Assembly (NCBI GenBank): GCA_013824715.1
Contig: PNOH01000018.1
Span: 1 to 64,000 of the forward strand
Reading direction: 5' to 3'
DNA: 64,000 nt
DNA from: Odoribacter sp.
Lineage (GTDB): Bacteria; Bacteroidota; Bacteroidia; Bacteroidales; Prolixibacteraceae
The notes beneath the pieces are model-generated. The model saw nothing but the letters and a program-made list of their open reading frames with translations, was not told the origin of the DNA and did not search any database. The position numbers and the translations under genes are program-made. This document shows, piece by piece, positions 1-8,390 of the stretch (position 1 is its first letter; the number at the start of each line of letters is the position of its first letter).

Positions 1-32
1 TTTCATTAACACCCCCTAAATAATTCAACAAA

Positions 33-3000
33 ATGAAAGGATTAGGTTTCTCAACGCTGAAAGTTATACTATTCCTACTTTTTTTGACCCAAACTAACGA
101 TGGGTTTGCGCAGCAACCTAATTTTAAATTTGGCGCTTTAAATGTTCTGTCCGGCATCTCAAACAGCAAGACCACTGCAATTATCGAAGACTCAATCGGA
201 TATCTTTGGATTGGAACTGAAGATGGCTTATTCCGGTTTGACGGACAAAATGTTTTTTCCTATTTTCAGGATGTAAACGATCCTAATTCGTTACCTTCAA
301 GCGGAATCACTAATTTAATTATTGATAGTGAAGATAATCTCTGGATATGTACCCATGCAGGAATTTGCATGTACGTCCCAGAATTTGATAGTTTCACACA
401 ACTTCCGGATCGATCTGATTTAAAGGAATTTGCAAACAAAAACATTCGGGTAATTGCTTTTGACAAATCCGGTCAACTTTTTGTTGTTTATGAAAAAACG
501 ATTTATAAATACATGCAAACGGAAAATCAATTTTCAAAAGTACTGGAACTTGATCAAGGTAAAATTAATGATTTGATTTTCGATGAACAGAATAATATGT
601 GGATAGCAGCCTCGATGAGCGGAGGCTTGTTCTGTTTTGATCAGGTGAAAAAACAAATTACTCCTTACCTGCACGACCCCAACAACAAGCAATCCATATC
701 AATTAACGAAATAAATGACATTGCCATATCTGGCGAAACGCTTTGGATTGCTACCATTGGAGGAGGTATTGATGCTTATAACCTGAATAACAAATCGTTT
801 AAACATTATACTTCGTCAAAGAATTTAGAAAACTTCGCAAATTCTATTTTCATCAGCAGAAAAAAGGAGGTTTGGATTTGCACTTATGCCAGTTTAAAGT
901 TATTCAACCCGGCTGGCGATTATTTTTACAATTATTTCAATACCGTTAATAATCCGAACTCGGTTGGCAAAGCTTTAAATGGTTTCTATGAAGACCGTTC
1001 AGGAAATTACTGGACAATTCAGTCGATTGGCGAGATAAGAGTAGCCCGGAACAACATAAAATTCAGAAATATTGTGCCCAATGTGGAGGCTTTTTGGAGA
1101 ACTTCAGAAAAAATCATAACTGCACTTACCTACGATGGGGCCGGACGTTTATGGATCGGTAATTTTCACAATGGCATCGATATTTTCGACTGGAAACAAC
1201 AGATAAAAATCAGTCTAATACATGACATGAAAGACCCTAAAAGTCTTAATGGTGGAACCATTTCTTCCATTTTTAAGGATTCAAAGCATCAAATGTGGGT
1301 GTGTAATAGCGGTGGCCTTCAGAAATACAACCCTGAACACAATAATTTTGATACATACAAGCATAATCCGAAAGACACTCTTTCAATTGGCAGTGATAAT
1401 GTTGTGTCAGTTTCTGAAGATCGTGACGGCAATCTATGGTTGGCTTTTCAAGGGAAAGGAGTTGATCGTTTTGATCTCAAAACAAATACCTTCCATCATT
1501 ACAATAAATTAAACAATCATTTGAGTAATGATTTTGCGTTTCAGGTACTTAACGACTCCAGGGATAATTTATGGGTAGTTACTGCCTGGGGACTTAGTTT
1601 TTTAAAAAAAGGGGAGCATCTCTTCAAATATTTCATAGATGGAAAAGATAATTCCACGCTTAACAGTAGTGAAACACGTACCGTTTACGAAGACAAACTG
1701 AATAACATTTGGGTTGGAACCAGTGAAGGCCTGAACAAATTTAATTATGAATCCCAAACATTTTCGCGCTATTCAGCCGGACTAAAAAACAACCATGTTG
1801 GCAGTATTATAAGCGATAATAAGAATAACATTTGGGTAGGTACCTATTCCGGTATTTCAAAATTCGATCAAACCACCTTGCAGTTTACCAATTATGACCA
1901 GAACTATGGGCTTCTTTCGAAACAATTCATTGACCGGTCCTGCTGCAAAGACAATGAGAACGAATTGTTTTTTGGGGGTTCGGAAGGTGTTGATACGTTT
2001 AACCCCGACAGCCTGAATCCGGAAACCAGAAATCCCCAGGTGGTTTTAACCGATTTTAAGATATTCAACAAAAGCATTACCTATAAAACTGACAGCAATA
2101 AAATTAACCGTCATATCAGTTATGCCAGAAAAATTGTTTTGAATTATGATGACAACGCCTTTACTTTTCTATACCAGGCTGTTAACCTTACTGAAGCTTT
2201 GAATATTAATTATGCCTACAAACTGGATGGATTCGATCGGGATTGGAATTATGTGGAAAAACTGAGAGAAGCCAATTATACCAATCTGAATCCCGGCAAA
2301 TATACATTCAGGGTAAAAGCCAAATTCGAGAATGGCGATTGGAACGAAAAAAATACTTCGATTGAATTAATCATCATTCCTGCCTGGTGGATGACAACCT
2401 GGTTTAAAATCCTGATGGGATTGATAGTTCTGACTTCAGCATTTGCATTGGTTTTTTTTAGAATTAAACGGTTACGCCATCAGAAAGAAGAACTGGAGAT
2501 CTTAGTTGTTGAGCGAACCAACGAAATTCAACGTAAAAATGAACTGCTAAATAATTTAAACTCGACCAAAGACAAGCTTTTTTCAATTATTTCACACGAT
2601 CTCCGTAGTCCGTTTAATACCATTCTGGGATTTCACCGCTTGCTTGCCAGAAACTATGAAGAATATTCGGACACTGAACGCAAAAGAATGATCCAACAAG
2701 TTCAATCGGCATCCAATAAGGTTTATGTTTTGGTCGAGAACCTGCTCGACTGGGCCAGAATTCAGACTGGTAGCATTCATTACAGGCCTGTCCGGTTTGA
2801 CCTGAGCGAAATGATACTCAAAGAATATAATTTTTACCAAACCATCGCCGAAATAAAAGGAATCAGTTTTGAACATCAGATTCCTGACGGGCTGATTGCT
2901 TATGCTGATATTGATCTGTTGAAAACGGTCCTCCGGAATTTAATAAATAACGCGATCAAGTTCACTTCAGACGAAGGGACCATTCTTGTTGAGGCCAGTG

Positions 3001-3248
3001 GAAACCACCAATTCATTGATATCTCAGTTACTGACTCAGGAAAAGGAATGACTAAAAACCAGGTTGACACTTTGTTCAGCCCTGAAAAGAACAACACGAA
3101 AAAAGTCACAAGTGGAGAAAAAGGAACTGGATTAGGACTTATTTTATGCAAAGAATTTGTTGATAAAAATGGCGGCTCAATGACGGTCGAAAGTCATCAT
3201 GGAAAAGGGAATAAATTCAGTTTCACCGTCCCGGTTTCAAATCCATGA
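33..3248 (+). CDS. Two-component propeller sensor histidine kinase
   Basis: Membrane sensor kinase, likely responding to a periplasmic ligand. A signal peptide ends near AQQ at residue 27. Residues about 35-680 hold repeated Reg_prop blades (for example LWIGTEDGLFRFDG, NIWVGTSEGLNKF), followed by a Y_Y_Y immunoglobulin-like domain at about 690-785 and one membrane segment near 795-815. The HisKA H-box is ISHDLRSPFN near residue 850, and the HATPase domain has GTGLGL near the C-terminus. It stops after the ATPase domain, so it lacks the receiver and AraC domains of a classic Bacteroides hybrid (HTCS) protein and must signal to a separate regulator, none of which lies beside it. The signal is unknown; these sensors often control glycan use. 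Confidence 0.9.
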   Translation: MKGLGFSTLKVILFLLFLTQTNDGFAQQPNFKFGALNVLSGISNSKTTAIIEDSIGYLWIGTEDGLFRFDGQNVFSYFQDVNDPNSLPSSGITNLIIDSEDNLWICTHAGICMYVPEFDSFTQLPDRSDLKEFANKNIRVIAFDKSGQLFVVYEKTIYKYMQTENQFSKVLELDQGKINDLIFDEQNNMWIAASMSGGLFCFDQVKKQITPYLHDPNNKQSISINEINDIAISGETLWIATIGGGIDAYNLNNKSFKHYTSSKNLENFANSIFISRKKEVWICTYASLKLFNPAGDYFYNYFNTVNNPNSVGKALNGFYEDRSGNYWTIQSIGEIRVARNNIKFRNIVPNVEAFWRTSEKIITALTYDGAGRLWIGNFHNGIDIFDWKQQIKISLIHDMKDPKSLNGGTISSIFKDSKHQMWVCNSGGLQKYNPEHNNFDTYKHNPKDTLSIGSDNVVSVSEDRDGNLWLAFQGKGVDRFDLKTNTFHHYNKLNNHLSNDFAFQVLNDSRDNLWVVTAWGLSFLKKGEHLFKYFIDGKDNSTLNSSETRTVYEDKLNNIWVGTSEGLNKFNYESQTFSRYSAGLKNNHVGSIISDNKNNIWVGTYSGISKFDQTTLQFTNYDQNYGLLSKQFIDRSCCKDNENELFFGGSEGVDTFNPDSLNPETRNPQVVLTDFKIFNKSITYKTDSNKINRHISYARKIVLNYDDNAFTFLYQAVNLTEALNINYAYKLDGFDRDWNYVEKLREANYTNLNPGKYTFRVKAKFENGDWNEKNTSIELIIIPAWWMTTWFKILMGLIVLTSAFALVFFRIKRLRHQKEELEILVVERTNEIQRKNELLNNLNSTKDKLFSIISHDLRSPFNTILGFHRLLARNYEEYSDTERKRMIQQVQSASNKVYVLVENLLDWARIQTGSIHYRPVRFDLSEMILKEYNFYQTIAEIKGISFEHQIPDGLIAYADIDLLKTVLRNLINNAIKFTSDEGTILVEASGNHQFIDISVTDSGKGMTKNQVDTLFSPEKNNTKKVTSGEKGTGLGLILCKEFVDKNGGSMTVESHHGKGNKFSFTVPVSNP

Positions 3249-3284
3249 CTGGTTCATTCATTCGTGACGGTAATTAAATTCTGG

Positions 3285-3292
3285 TATATTTG
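3285..3292 (+). promoter_or_regulatory. Bacteroidota -7 promoter element upstream of DUF4056 gene
   Basis: TATATTTG fits the Bacteroidota TAnnTTTG -7 consensus and lies 20 bases before the next start codon. No clear TTG -33 box is seen at the expected distance. Confidence 0.45.
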
Positions 3293-3312
3293 CTTAAAAT
3301 TCATCCAATTGA

Positions 3313-4359
3313 ATGACAACTTTTAAAATACTTATACTTATAATTTTGTGTTCGGCATTTGCAAACCTATATGGGATTGCTCCTGTATTTCCGGCCAATA
3401 AACCCGATACAAAACCACATCGGATCATCCGTACCTGCTGTTCGTTTGGCACCGAAATGCAAATGGTTGCCCTTCCCGGAATAAAACTTACAGAGATTAC
3501 AAGTCTGGACAAAATCGGGTCTCATCATTATCTGGGCGACCAGAGTGAAGAAAACGGAATCGTTTATACGCGCCGGGGCGGATTTATTGACATGGGGCAC
3601 CTGCGCGACCAGGTTGACTGGACAGCCTATCTTTACAAACAACTTACCGAAAACAAACCGGCAGAGCATCTTGAATTGGTATTGGGCCACGAAGGAGGTG
3701 AGAAGACTTTGAGTGTTACGATTCCAACCAGCCTGACAGATAATGACCTGGTTCTGTTGGCCGGGAAAATTACTTATGATCTTTCGGTCTGGCACGAAAT
3801 TGCAACCTGGTTTGGCGCTTCGACCATTCCATTTGTGCCCGAACGCTATTCCAGCTTTTCGATTGAAGATGCCTTTTCCAATTTAGTAGGAGTTACCATC
3901 GGGATTAAAGCATTGCAAAGCGAATTGCCCTTCGAAGAGGCTGTGACGAGGATTATTGCAGAAACCCTGAAAAGTATGGATGTGGTAACCAGCGAGGCTG
4001 AAACCTATCTGGCCATGGAATCAGTCAGGGATATCTGGTGGACCCGAGAAAAAAAACTGCCAAGCAGCCGAGTGTTGTTGCAACGGCAACTTCAGGTATA
4101 TCCATGTTTGCAGCCCTGGCTGGTTCCCGGCTGGGCAAGTACAGATCAGGACCCCATTGAATTATTGGTGCCTGAATTTTCATCAATTGGAGAAAAACTG
4201 AATGACTATTATCAACTCGAATTCAGGTTGAACTACAAATTTCCGTTCCGAAAAATGTTTCCTGAACGAAAAGACAGAAACATTACCCAAAACGATTTCG
4301 ACAGGTTACTGACTGAGGTAGCTTCTGAACTGAACAAAAAAGAAAGTAAATTTCGCTAA
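3313..4359 (+). CDS. DUF4056 family exported protein
   Basis: A hydrophobic N-terminus (ILILIILCSAFANLYG) looks like a signal peptide, so the protein is probably periplasmic or envelope-bound. The core contains RRGGFIDMGHLRDQVDW and HEIATWFGA, which I recognise as characteristic of DUF4056 proteins. The His-rich, acidic motifs could bind metal, but no reaction is established. A TAnnTTTG element just upstream suggests its own promoter, and the gene converges on the glycosyltransferase with a gap of only a few bases. Its function is unknown; the family assignment is fairly secure. Confidence 0.75.
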   Translation: MTTFKILILIILCSAFANLYGIAPVFPANKPDTKPHRIIRTCCSFGTEMQMVALPGIKLTEITSLDKIGSHHYLGDQSEENGIVYTRRGGFIDMGHLRDQVDWTAYLYKQLTENKPAEHLELVLGHEGGEKTLSVTIPTSLTDNDLVLLAGKITYDLSVWHEIATWFGASTIPFVPERYSSFSIEDAFSNLVGVTIGIKALQSELPFEEAVTRIIAETLKSMDVVTSEAETYLAMESVRDIWWTREKKLPSSRVLLQRQLQVYPCLQPWLVPGWASTDQDPIELLVPEFSSIGEKLNDYYQLEFRLNYKFPFRKMFPERKDRNITQNDFDRLLTEVASELNKKESKFR

Positions 4360-4363
4360 TACA

Positions 4364-5848
4364 TTAATTTTTGTCCAACCAGGGTTTGTCAGGGTCAACC
4401 CGTTTGTTCCTCTGAATGCGTGATTGAAGTTCAAAAGTGCGGATACGGTCTTTGTACAAATTGTGAACATTTTGTTTGGCTACATCAAGCGAAGCGTCGG
4501 TGTTATCATCCCAGCGCCGACAAAGATAAATTGGTTGGTAAATTCGTCCGATCTTGTATTTTCCTGAAATAGCCAAACCGAGCGCATAATCTTCACCATA
4601 GCTTACATTCGGTACCCTGATTTCACGAATCACCGGAGTATAAAATGCCCGCGGAGCCCCAAGACCATTGATGCGCAAGGCGTTGTTGGGGCCATTTTCG
4701 TCGGTCCATTCGCGATGATCAATCACACCGGGCGGTATTTCCTGCAGATTAAAATTAGTCATCCGGTAACTGCCAATCACCATCGCACAATTTTCTTCAT
4801 AAAACTTATCAACGATAATCTGAAGGGTATTTTCATCGGAATACAAATCGTCGCTATCCAGTTGAACAGCGAATTTTCCGCAGTCAGGATGAAAAACGGC
4901 CTCATTCCAGCAGCCACCAATCCCTAGGTCTTTTCGTTCAGGAATAATATGAATCAGTTTGCCCCATGAAGCATATTCTTTCAAAATTTCTGTAGTTCCG
5001 TCGGTTGAGTAATTATCTACAACAATCAGGTTAAAATTAAAAGTTGTTTTTTGAATAAGTACCGACACAATCGCGTCGCGAATGGTTTTTTCCCGGTTTC
5101 GAACAGGGATAATCACCGACGCTTCAACTTCGAATGGTTCTGTCAGTATGGTTTCAGGAAAAGGCTCTAAAAGCAAGGCTCCTATATCGCGCAGGTGAGC
5201 CGTGCAAACCTGTTCCATCTCCACTTGTCGCTCACGGGCCGAAGCTTTCACATAATCAAACTGTTTTTCTCCTGAAGTTCGGGTATCGGTTTCAGTCATG
5301 GTAAATAAACATTCAGGAATATGTACCAATTCGCCCATCCTGCTGGCCCGAAGCCTGAGAGCATAACAACCTGCATATTTCAGCATTTCATAATATTCGT
5401 ACCTGAAGGCTTTTAAAACTTCGGATCTGTAAAAGCGTACCGGTCCGAAATTAAAATCATCGCGCAGACTGCCCAACTGATAATCAACCACCGGATGCGG
5501 AGAAAGCACTCCGTCTTTGATCTCGAAATAGTCAGCGTAAACCATTGGGGCATCTGTATTTTCAGCCACCTGAACAAGCCGCTCTATTGCCCCCTGGCCC
5601 GGTTCAAACATCGAATCGCCCAGCGCCAGTAAGGCATAATCAGAACGGACCAATTTAGCTATCTGCCTGATGGTTGAACAGGAAGCAAACTCTTCTGCCA
5701 GTATTTGTTCGCAATTTTCAAGATACAGTGGTATTTTGGTCAGCACATAAACCTGACGAATCAGATCAGATTCGTTGAACTGATTGACCAGTTTTTGGCT
5801 GGCTTCTTCATCAGTAAAAACAAAAAAACAATCAACATTTCCTTTCAT
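4364..5848 (-). CDS. Family 2 glycosyltransferase, two-part
   Basis: Probable cytoplasmic sugar transferase. The C-terminal half starts with a GT-A nucleotide-sugar fold: ASVIIPVRNREKTIRDAI, then LIVVDNYSTDGT, and the metal-binding DxD equivalent QLDSDDLYSDE. The first 240 residues resemble a second, degenerate GT2-like unit (LLALGDSMFEPGQGAIERL, APMVYADYFE), so the protein may be a tandem transferase with one active site. No membrane segments are visible. It stands alone rather than in a polysaccharide cluster, so the acceptor cannot be inferred. A long non-coding stretch lies upstream. Confidence 0.8.
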   Translation of the reverse strand: MKGNVDCFFVFTDEEASQKLVNQFNESDLIRQVYVLTKIPLYLENCEQILAEEFASCSTIRQIAKLVRSDYALLALGDSMFEPGQGAIERLVQVAENTDAPMVYADYFEIKDGVLSPHPVVDYQLGSLRDDFNFGPVRFYRSEVLKAFRYEYYEMLKYAGCYALRLRASRMGELVHIPECLFTMTETDTRTSGEKQFDYVKASARERQVEMEQVCTAHLRDIGALLLEPFPETILTEPFEVEASVIIPVRNREKTIRDAIVSVLIQKTTFNFNLIVVDNYSTDGTTEILKEYASWGKLIHIIPERKDLGIGGCWNEAVFHPDCGKFAVQLDSDDLYSDENTLQIIVDKFYEENCAMVIGSYRMTNFNLQEIPPGVIDHREWTDENGPNNALRINGLGAPRAFYTPVIREIRVPNVSYGEDYALGLAISGKYKIGRIYQPIYLCRRWDDNTDASLDVAKQNVHNLYKDRIRTFELQSRIQRNKRVDPDKPWLDKN

Positions 5849-6024
5849 AACAGGTTTTTTAGAGTGTAATCACTTTTCACTTTACTGATTTTTGCTTTCG
5901 TTATCAAGGCAGTCAGGAGACAAAATCCGGATTTTTAATTATCTCTGTAATTTACGTGATTTTGGCTAAAAACGATGTTTTTATCTAAGTTTATTGCAAA
6001 AATATTTTTTTGATTCACATACCA

Positions 6025-6055
6025 TTTGTGTAGATTCCATTTTTTAATACCTTTG
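6025..6055 (+). promoter_or_regulatory. Canonical Bacteroidota promoter for a small RNA
   Basis: TTTG at 6025-6028, a 19-base spacer and TACCTTTG at 6048-6055 match the -33/-7 pattern of the Bacteroidota primary sigma factor. No ORF follows it for 300 bases, so it drives the structured RNA. Confidence 0.7.
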
Positions 6056-6061
6056 CCGCGT

Positions 6062-6262
6062 TCAGAAAGCTGAACCATTCATTCAGAAAATATTTTCAAA
6101 AATATAATACACTTGGCAAACCAAAGCGCTACTTTAACGGTTACTTAGGTAGCTTCTGCAAAGTAATTGCTTTGGATAGCTCATGGTTTATTAGGTTTAG
6201 TTGGTTTAGGTTAGTTTCCCGTCGTAACGGGTGAAAAGGCTGTCAGAGGACAGCCTTTTCTA
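6062..6262 (+). ncRNA. Structured small RNA, family not recognised
   Basis: About 200 bases without a convincing ORF lie between a canonical promoter and an intrinsic terminator. CCAAAGC (6121-6127) pairs with GCTTTGG (6169-6175), and inside it GCTAC (6128-6132) pairs with GTAGC (6149-6153). CCCGT-CGTA-ACGGG forms a further hairpin at 6218-6231, just before the terminator. The rest of the 530-base interval between the glycosyltransferase and tcdA shows nothing else apart from a second -7-like element. Size and layout would allow 6S RNA or a lineage-specific regulator, but I cannot match it to a known family. Confidence 0.6.
6236..6259 (+). terminator. Intrinsic terminator of the small RNA
   Basis: Perfect 9-bp stem AAGGCTGTC / GACAGCCTT with an AGAG loop, followed by T residues. 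Confidence 0.8.
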
Positions 6263-6325
6263 TTTATCCACCTCCGGCATTTGCTCTCTGATAAGAACCA
6301 AGTATCGTCAAACTCACTTTTTTAA

Positions 6326-6333
6326 TACATTTG
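6326..6333 (+). promoter_or_regulatory. -7 element upstream of tcdA
   Basis: TACATTTG matches TAnnTTTG and sits about 45 bases before the tcdA start. The -33 box is not clear. Confidence 0.4.
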
Positions 6334-6377
6334 CATCCTCATTTCACAAATAAAAACATCTAAGAATTTTAAAACTA

Positions 6378-7178
6378 ATGGGTGCTGAAAAAGGAATATT
6401 TCAACGTACGGAGTTGTTGTTTGGAACTGAGAAGATGAATAAAATTGCCGAAAAGCGAGTGATTATTTTCGGTATTGGGGGAGTTGGTAGCTGGTGTGCC
6501 GAAAGTCTTATCCGTACCGGCATCCGGCAACTGACCATTGTTGACTCCGACTTGATTTGCATCACCAATATTAACCGGCAGTCGCAAGCTACTACACTAA
6601 CTGTTGGAGAAGTTAAAACTGAAGGGTTGAAAAAACGGTTGCTCGAAATTAATCCGGCTGCACATATAAAGACTATTCAAAGAATTTATGAACCTGCCAC
6701 TTCAGAATCGTTTGATTTGGATTCTTATGATTATATCATCGATGCCATCGACAGCCTGAGCAATAAAATCGACCTGATCCGCATAGCCACGCGCACACGT
6801 GCAGTATTCTTTTCGTCGATGGGCGCATCGTTGAAACTTGATCCGACCAAAATCAGGGTTGCCGAATTCTGGAAAGTTAAAGGCTGCCCGTTGGGACACA
6901 TCGTCAGGAAAAAAATAAGAAAAGGAGATTTGCCTGCCCATGAGTTTTTGTGTGTTTACAGCGAGGAATTGCTCGAAAACAAAGGTTCAGGTTCATCGTG
7001 CGGAACTGAAAAATGTTTGTGCCCGAAGTCAAAGAATGCTGCTGGTGATCCGGATTTGGCCGATCATGAATGGTGTACCCAGAAAGCTGTGATTAATGGA
7101 ACCGTTGCGCACATTACAGCCATCTTTGGCTTTACCTTGGCCGGACTGGTGATTCAGGACATTTATAAACAAGGGTAA
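6378..7178 (+). CDS. tcdA: tRNA threonylcarbamoyladenosine dehydratase
   Basis: ThiF/E1-superfamily enzyme that uses ATP to cyclise t6A37 of ANN-decoding tRNAs to ct6A in the cytoplasm. The Rossmann nucleotide-binding motif GIGGVGSWCAESLIRTGI begins near residue 33; the E1-like NINRQSQ arginine motif and DAIDSLSNKIDLI follow. The length (266 aa) is normal for the TcdA/YgdL family. Cysteines in GSSCGTEKCLCPKS lie where the family keeps its catalytic-loop region. It has its own promoter-like element and converges on the downstream minus-strand gene. It links functionally with mtaB in this window, which modifies the same t6A37 nucleoside. Confidence 0.9.
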   Translation: MGAEKGIFQRTELLFGTEKMNKIAEKRVIIFGIGGVGSWCAESLIRTGIRQLTIVDSDLICITNINRQSQATTLTVGEVKTEGLKKRLLEINPAAHIKTIQRIYEPATSESFDLDSYDYIIDAIDSLSNKIDLIRIATRTRAVFFSSMGASLKLDPTKIRVAEFWKVKGCPLGHIVRKKIRKGDLPAHEFLCVYSEELLENKGSGSSCGTEKCLCPKSKNAAGDPDLADHEWCTQKAVINGTVAHITAIFGFTLAGLVIQDIYKQG

Positions 7179-7186
7179 TATAAAGC

Positions 7187-8122
7187 TCACATCTCAATAT
7201 TCACAGTTTTCCCTACCGACCGGATGTATGTTGCCGCCTGATTGTATTCTTCTGCTGTGTTTAAATGCTCCATCATCAGGGGAACATCTCTCAGTTTTGC
7301 TAATTCCTTCAGAAATACCGGATAATCCAGATTTCCTTTACCGGCAAGGATTTCATCAAGCTGCGGAACGGCATTGTCTTCCCGCAGCGTGATATCTTTG
7401 GCGTGGCAACTACGGATTTGCGGCCCAAGTTTCCGGAAGCAATCGCGGATCATTTCCCCATTCCGGTAATAAATCTGCGGACTGGTAACCAGGTTCATCG
7501 GATCGAGATGAACGCCAAACCTATCGCGGTTGATGGCCTTGATCAGCCTGAGATACGAATCAGCCGTGTCGGGGTAAGCCCAGGGCATGGCTTCGAGTGT
7601 AAACCAAGTACGCGTTGGCTTCACTGCATCAACGATCTTTCGGGTGGTTTCCACAATCAGGTCGAATGTGGCATCGGTCAGGTTATCCTTGTGCGGGCCC
7701 GCCCAGTGGTTCGGATTTCTTGAACCGCTGACATTGACACAACAACTGGCGCCAATCTGATCGGCCAGAACAAGTGATTCAATACATTTCTGAATGGCTT
7801 TTCCTGCCTTTTCCTTATCCGGATCAATCGGGTTGCTCCAGGCGCCAACTTCGGAAATAACAATATCATTCTTAGCTGCAATCTCTCTGTACGCCTTTAT
7901 CAATTCAGAAGAAGCGCCAATTGAAACCGGACAATAAGCTGCCCGATATCCCAACTTTTTGAGTGCAATGATCCACGCTTCAGGAGTTTCAAATTTTTCA
8001 AATACTGGGCCCCCCAAACGGACTTTTGATTGAGCAATTGTACTGGCAGTTAGCCTTGAAGGTAATACTGATAAAACGCCTAAGCCGGTGGCTGATAGAA
8101 AGATAAATTTGCGTCGTTTCAT
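7187..8122 (-). CDS. Exported TIM-barrel sugar phosphate isomerase/epimerase-like protein
   Basis: AP-endonuclease-2/xylose-isomerase-like TIM barrel. The N-terminus MKRRKFIFLSATGLGVLSVLP resembles a twin-arginine (Tat) signal, which would export a folded, metal-loaded protein. Probable metal ligands appear in order: FTLEAMPW (Glu), FGVHLDPMN (Asp), SCHAKD (His) and LMMEHL (Glu). Length 311 aa is typical. Such proteins are common among Bacteroidota carbohydrate genes, and a beta-galactosidase gene lies downstream on the same strand, but the substrate cannot be told from the sequence. Confidence 0.75.
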   Translation of the reverse strand: MKRRKFIFLSATGLGVLSVLPSRLTASTIAQSKVRLGGPVFEKFETPEAWIIALKKLGYRAAYCPVSIGASSELIKAYREIAAKNDIVISEVGAWSNPIDPDKEKAGKAIQKCIESLVLADQIGASCCVNVSGSRNPNHWAGPHKDNLTDATFDLIVETTRKIVDAVKPTRTWFTLEAMPWAYPDTADSYLRLIKAINRDRFGVHLDPMNLVTSPQIYYRNGEMIRDCFRKLGPQIRSCHAKDITLREDNAVPQLDEILAGKGNLDYPVFLKELAKLRDVPLMMEHLNTAEEYNQAATYIRSVGKTVNIEM

Positions 8123-8233
8123 ACCCGAAGTTTTATTTATGATTTGTTTTTCTTTAAACCAGAATGGTTGCCATTATTATAGAACCGATTGCAGAAAGCT
8201 TTCGTCAACCACGAGTGGTGGCATAATCCTGCC

Positions 8234-8296
8234 ATACCTTCGGTATTTAAACCTTTCTAAACATTACAGGCTATAATAATACCATGCCTTTGGCAT
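8234..8296. repeat. Pair of short hairpin repeats
   Basis: ATACCTTCGGTAT (8234-8246) and ATGCCTTTGGCAT (8284-8296) are two copies of one small palindrome whose stem bases change together (TACC/GGTA against TGCC/GGCA). They look like intergenic palindromic repeats between two minus-strand genes. Confidence 0.5.
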
Positions 8297-8390
8297 TAAA
8301 AGCATTTTGTCAATATCGAACAAGGAACGAGGAACAAGAAATAAGAAACCGGTACTTTGATTTTTCTAATTTCTTATTCTTTGTTTCTTC

